Positions 4,623-5,882 of a stretch of DNA of 5,882 nt are shown here, in pieces. The position numbers and the translations under genes were made by a program. The notes under the pieces were generated by a model. That model was not told the DNA's origin, did no database searches, and saw only the letters and a program-made list of their open reading frames with translations. Position 1 is the stretch's first letter. Each line of letters opens with the position of its first letter. Source of the stretch: Desulfuromonadaceae bacterium UBA6124 (GTDB lineage: Bacteria; Desulfobacterota; Desulfuromonadia; Desulfuromonadales; Trichloromonadaceae); the NCBI GenBank assembly GCA_002423365.1, contig DIVU01000021.1, forward strand, positions 1 to 5,882, read 5' to 3'.

Positions 4623-5882
4623 ATGAGTTGTTTTCTGAAAGCGAAAGCAAGGCGACAGGGGCTTTTCGGGACGGGAATGCTGGGGCTGCTGTTGCTGCTC
4701 GGCGGGGGGGAGGTTAACGCCGGGGAATGGCGGGTGAACAATGATTTTTCCGTGACCGTCAACGACGTCAGCGGCCCGGGGGACGATCAGTCTTCGTTAA
4801 CCGAGGGCGTGCGTTATCTCGAGGTCTTCAATCTTAACACCCGGGGCAATATGGGGGAGTATCAGTACTCCTTCAATATGGGCGCCAAGATGACGGACGA
4901 CCCGCGCAACGATTCGGAGAAATTCTCCCTGACCAATCTCAGCGGGCGTTTGAGCAACAATATCCACACCATCACTGCTGGGGATACCTTCGAGTCTTTT
5001 TCCCAGTATTCCCTGAATACGGCGGTCAAGGGCATTTCCTATCGCTATGCCGACAGCGCCAATCGGCTGCCCGATGTGACGCTGGTCTACGGCGTCGCTT
5101 ATTCCCGCTGGGACAACTTCTGGGGTGTCGATGCCATCGAACGGCAGGTCATGGGGATGCGGGTGCGCCAGCAGCTCACCCCCGATCTCTGGATCGCCTT
5201 CAATGCCGCGCATGCGTTGGATCATGTGCGGGTCAACGGTTCGTCTCTTTATCAGGGCACCACCTACAGCCTCGATTGGGAATACCTGCCGATTCCCGGC
5301 TTGACCATCCGTGGCGAATCGGCTCTGGCCGACACCCGGGAAGAGCCCGACGGCGCCGGCACCCTGGATAACGACGGCTACGCCCACAAGATCGAGGCGA
5401 TCGGCGACGGTGGCCCGAGCCGGGTCAGCCTCGAATATGAGCGGGTCTCCCCAGAGTTTCTGACCCTGCTCGGGTCGGCCACTCCGGATCGGGAGAAGTT
5501 CAAGGCCAAGTGGCGCTACAAGTACAGCAAAACGATCTCTTACAACTTTGGCTACCTTTGGTATCGGGACAATCTCGACGGACAGAAGGCCGAGCGCACC
5601 GATCATTACAAGCCCGAAGTGGGCATGACCGTCAAACGCCTTTTCGACCGTTCTTATTCGGTCGCCGATCTCTCTTACAAATATGACCGGGCCTACAACG
5701 ATGATCGCAGCACGAAAAATCATTTCGTTAATCTGGGCTATCAGGATCGCTTCGGCATCTTCGACAGCACCAGCAACTTCGGCGTCACTTACTACGATAC
5801 CAGCGGCAATCAGCGCGACGAGGAATTCATCTACAACACCAGTCTGAGCACCCGCCACACCGCCGGTGACCTGGTTTTCAAG
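4623..5882 (+). CDS. Exported protein of beta-barrel character, probably outer membrane (3' end outside the window)
   Basis: ATG at 4623, with purine-rich AAGGGTGGAAGA before it, opens a frame that runs 420 codons to the window edge without a stop. Residues 1-33 form a signal peptide: basic start (KAKARRQ), hydrophobic core (MLGLLLLLGGG), cleavage likely after VNA at 33. The mature part lacks cysteine and is full of short alternating aromatic/polar stretches split by turns rich in Asp, Gly and Asn (for example YSKTISYNFGYLWYRDN at 301-317). This pattern fits a beta-barrel with many strands. A conserved-looking segment is AGDTFESFSQYSLNTAVKG (119-137). I do not recognise the family. The lack of a CXXC near the mature N-terminus argues against MtrB/PioB cytochrome-conduit barrels. 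Possible roles are a porin or an export channel. It is divergent from the LuxR-type membrane regulator, its probable controller by inference. A 353-codon antisense frame over this gene is a shadow. Confidence 0.85.
   Translation, partial: MSCFLKAKARRQGLFGTGMLGLLLLLGGGEVNAGEWRVNNDFSVTVNDVSGPGDDQSSLTEGVRYLEVFNLNTRGNMGEYQYSFNMGAKMTDDPRNDSEKFSLTNLSGRLSNNIHTITAGDTFESFSQYSLNTAVKGISYRYADSANRLPDVTLVYGVAYSRWDNFWGVDAIERQVMGMRVRQQLTPDLWIAFNAAHALDHVRVNGSSLYQGTTYSLDWEYLPIPGLTIRGESALADTREEPDGAGTLDNDGYAHKIEAIGDGGPSRVSLEYERVSPEFLTLLGSATPDREKFKAKWRYKYSKTISYNFGYLWYRDNLDGQKAERTDHYKPEVGMTVKRLFDRSYSVADLSYKYDRAYNDDRSTKNHFVNLGYQDRFGIFDSTSNFGVTYYDTSGNQRDEEFIYNTSLSTRHTAGDLVFK

Noticed and set aside
4797..5858. 353-codon open frame on the minus strand
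   Set aside because: The opposite plus-strand frame has a signal peptide, a plausible ribosome-binding site and beta-barrel patterning. The minus frame has no ribosome-binding context and reads as a Val/Ile/Gly/Asp-rich shadow.

Overview
The window most likely comes from the chromosome of a GC-rich Gram-negative bacterium. Two outer-membrane beta-barrel proteins with N-terminal export or C-terminal barrel signatures lie beside a housekeeping-type LonA protease. The combination resembles Desulfuromonadales/Geobacter-type deltaproteobacteria, but that assignment is an impression from protein style and was not tested.

Layout. (1) Bases 1-158 hold the last 51 codons of a plus-strand gene for a probable outer-membrane beta-barrel. 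(2) A strong, bidirectional hairpin terminator (177-227) separates it from a convergent minus-strand block. (3) Read in its own direction, that block is: a 420-residue regulator with 12 predicted membrane helices and a C-terminal LuxR-type helix-turn-helix (4369-3107); lon (3012-589) with its own sigma70-like promoter; a 78-base palindromic repeat that abuts and supplies the lon stop codon; and a 77-codon gene of unknown function (477-244). (4) A 253-base AT-rich intergenic region (4370-4622) separates the regulator from a divergent plus-strand gene. It carries A-tracts, a dyad and candidate promoters. (5) From 4623 to the window edge runs an exported protein of beta-barrel character. It remains open at the edge, so its C-terminus is not seen.

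How the parts may work together. The divergent pair is the most interesting unit. A membrane-embedded LuxR-type regulator faces an outer-membrane protein gene across one regulatory region with a dyad. The inferred model is that the 12-helix domain senses a ligand or membrane state and its cytoplasmic DNA-binding domain controls the outer-membrane gene and perhaps itself. Lon and the 77-residue protein are probably independent of this pair. A second unusual feature lies within the regulator gene: a perfect 18-base inverted repeat with a two-base spacer, in the segment between the last two membrane helices.
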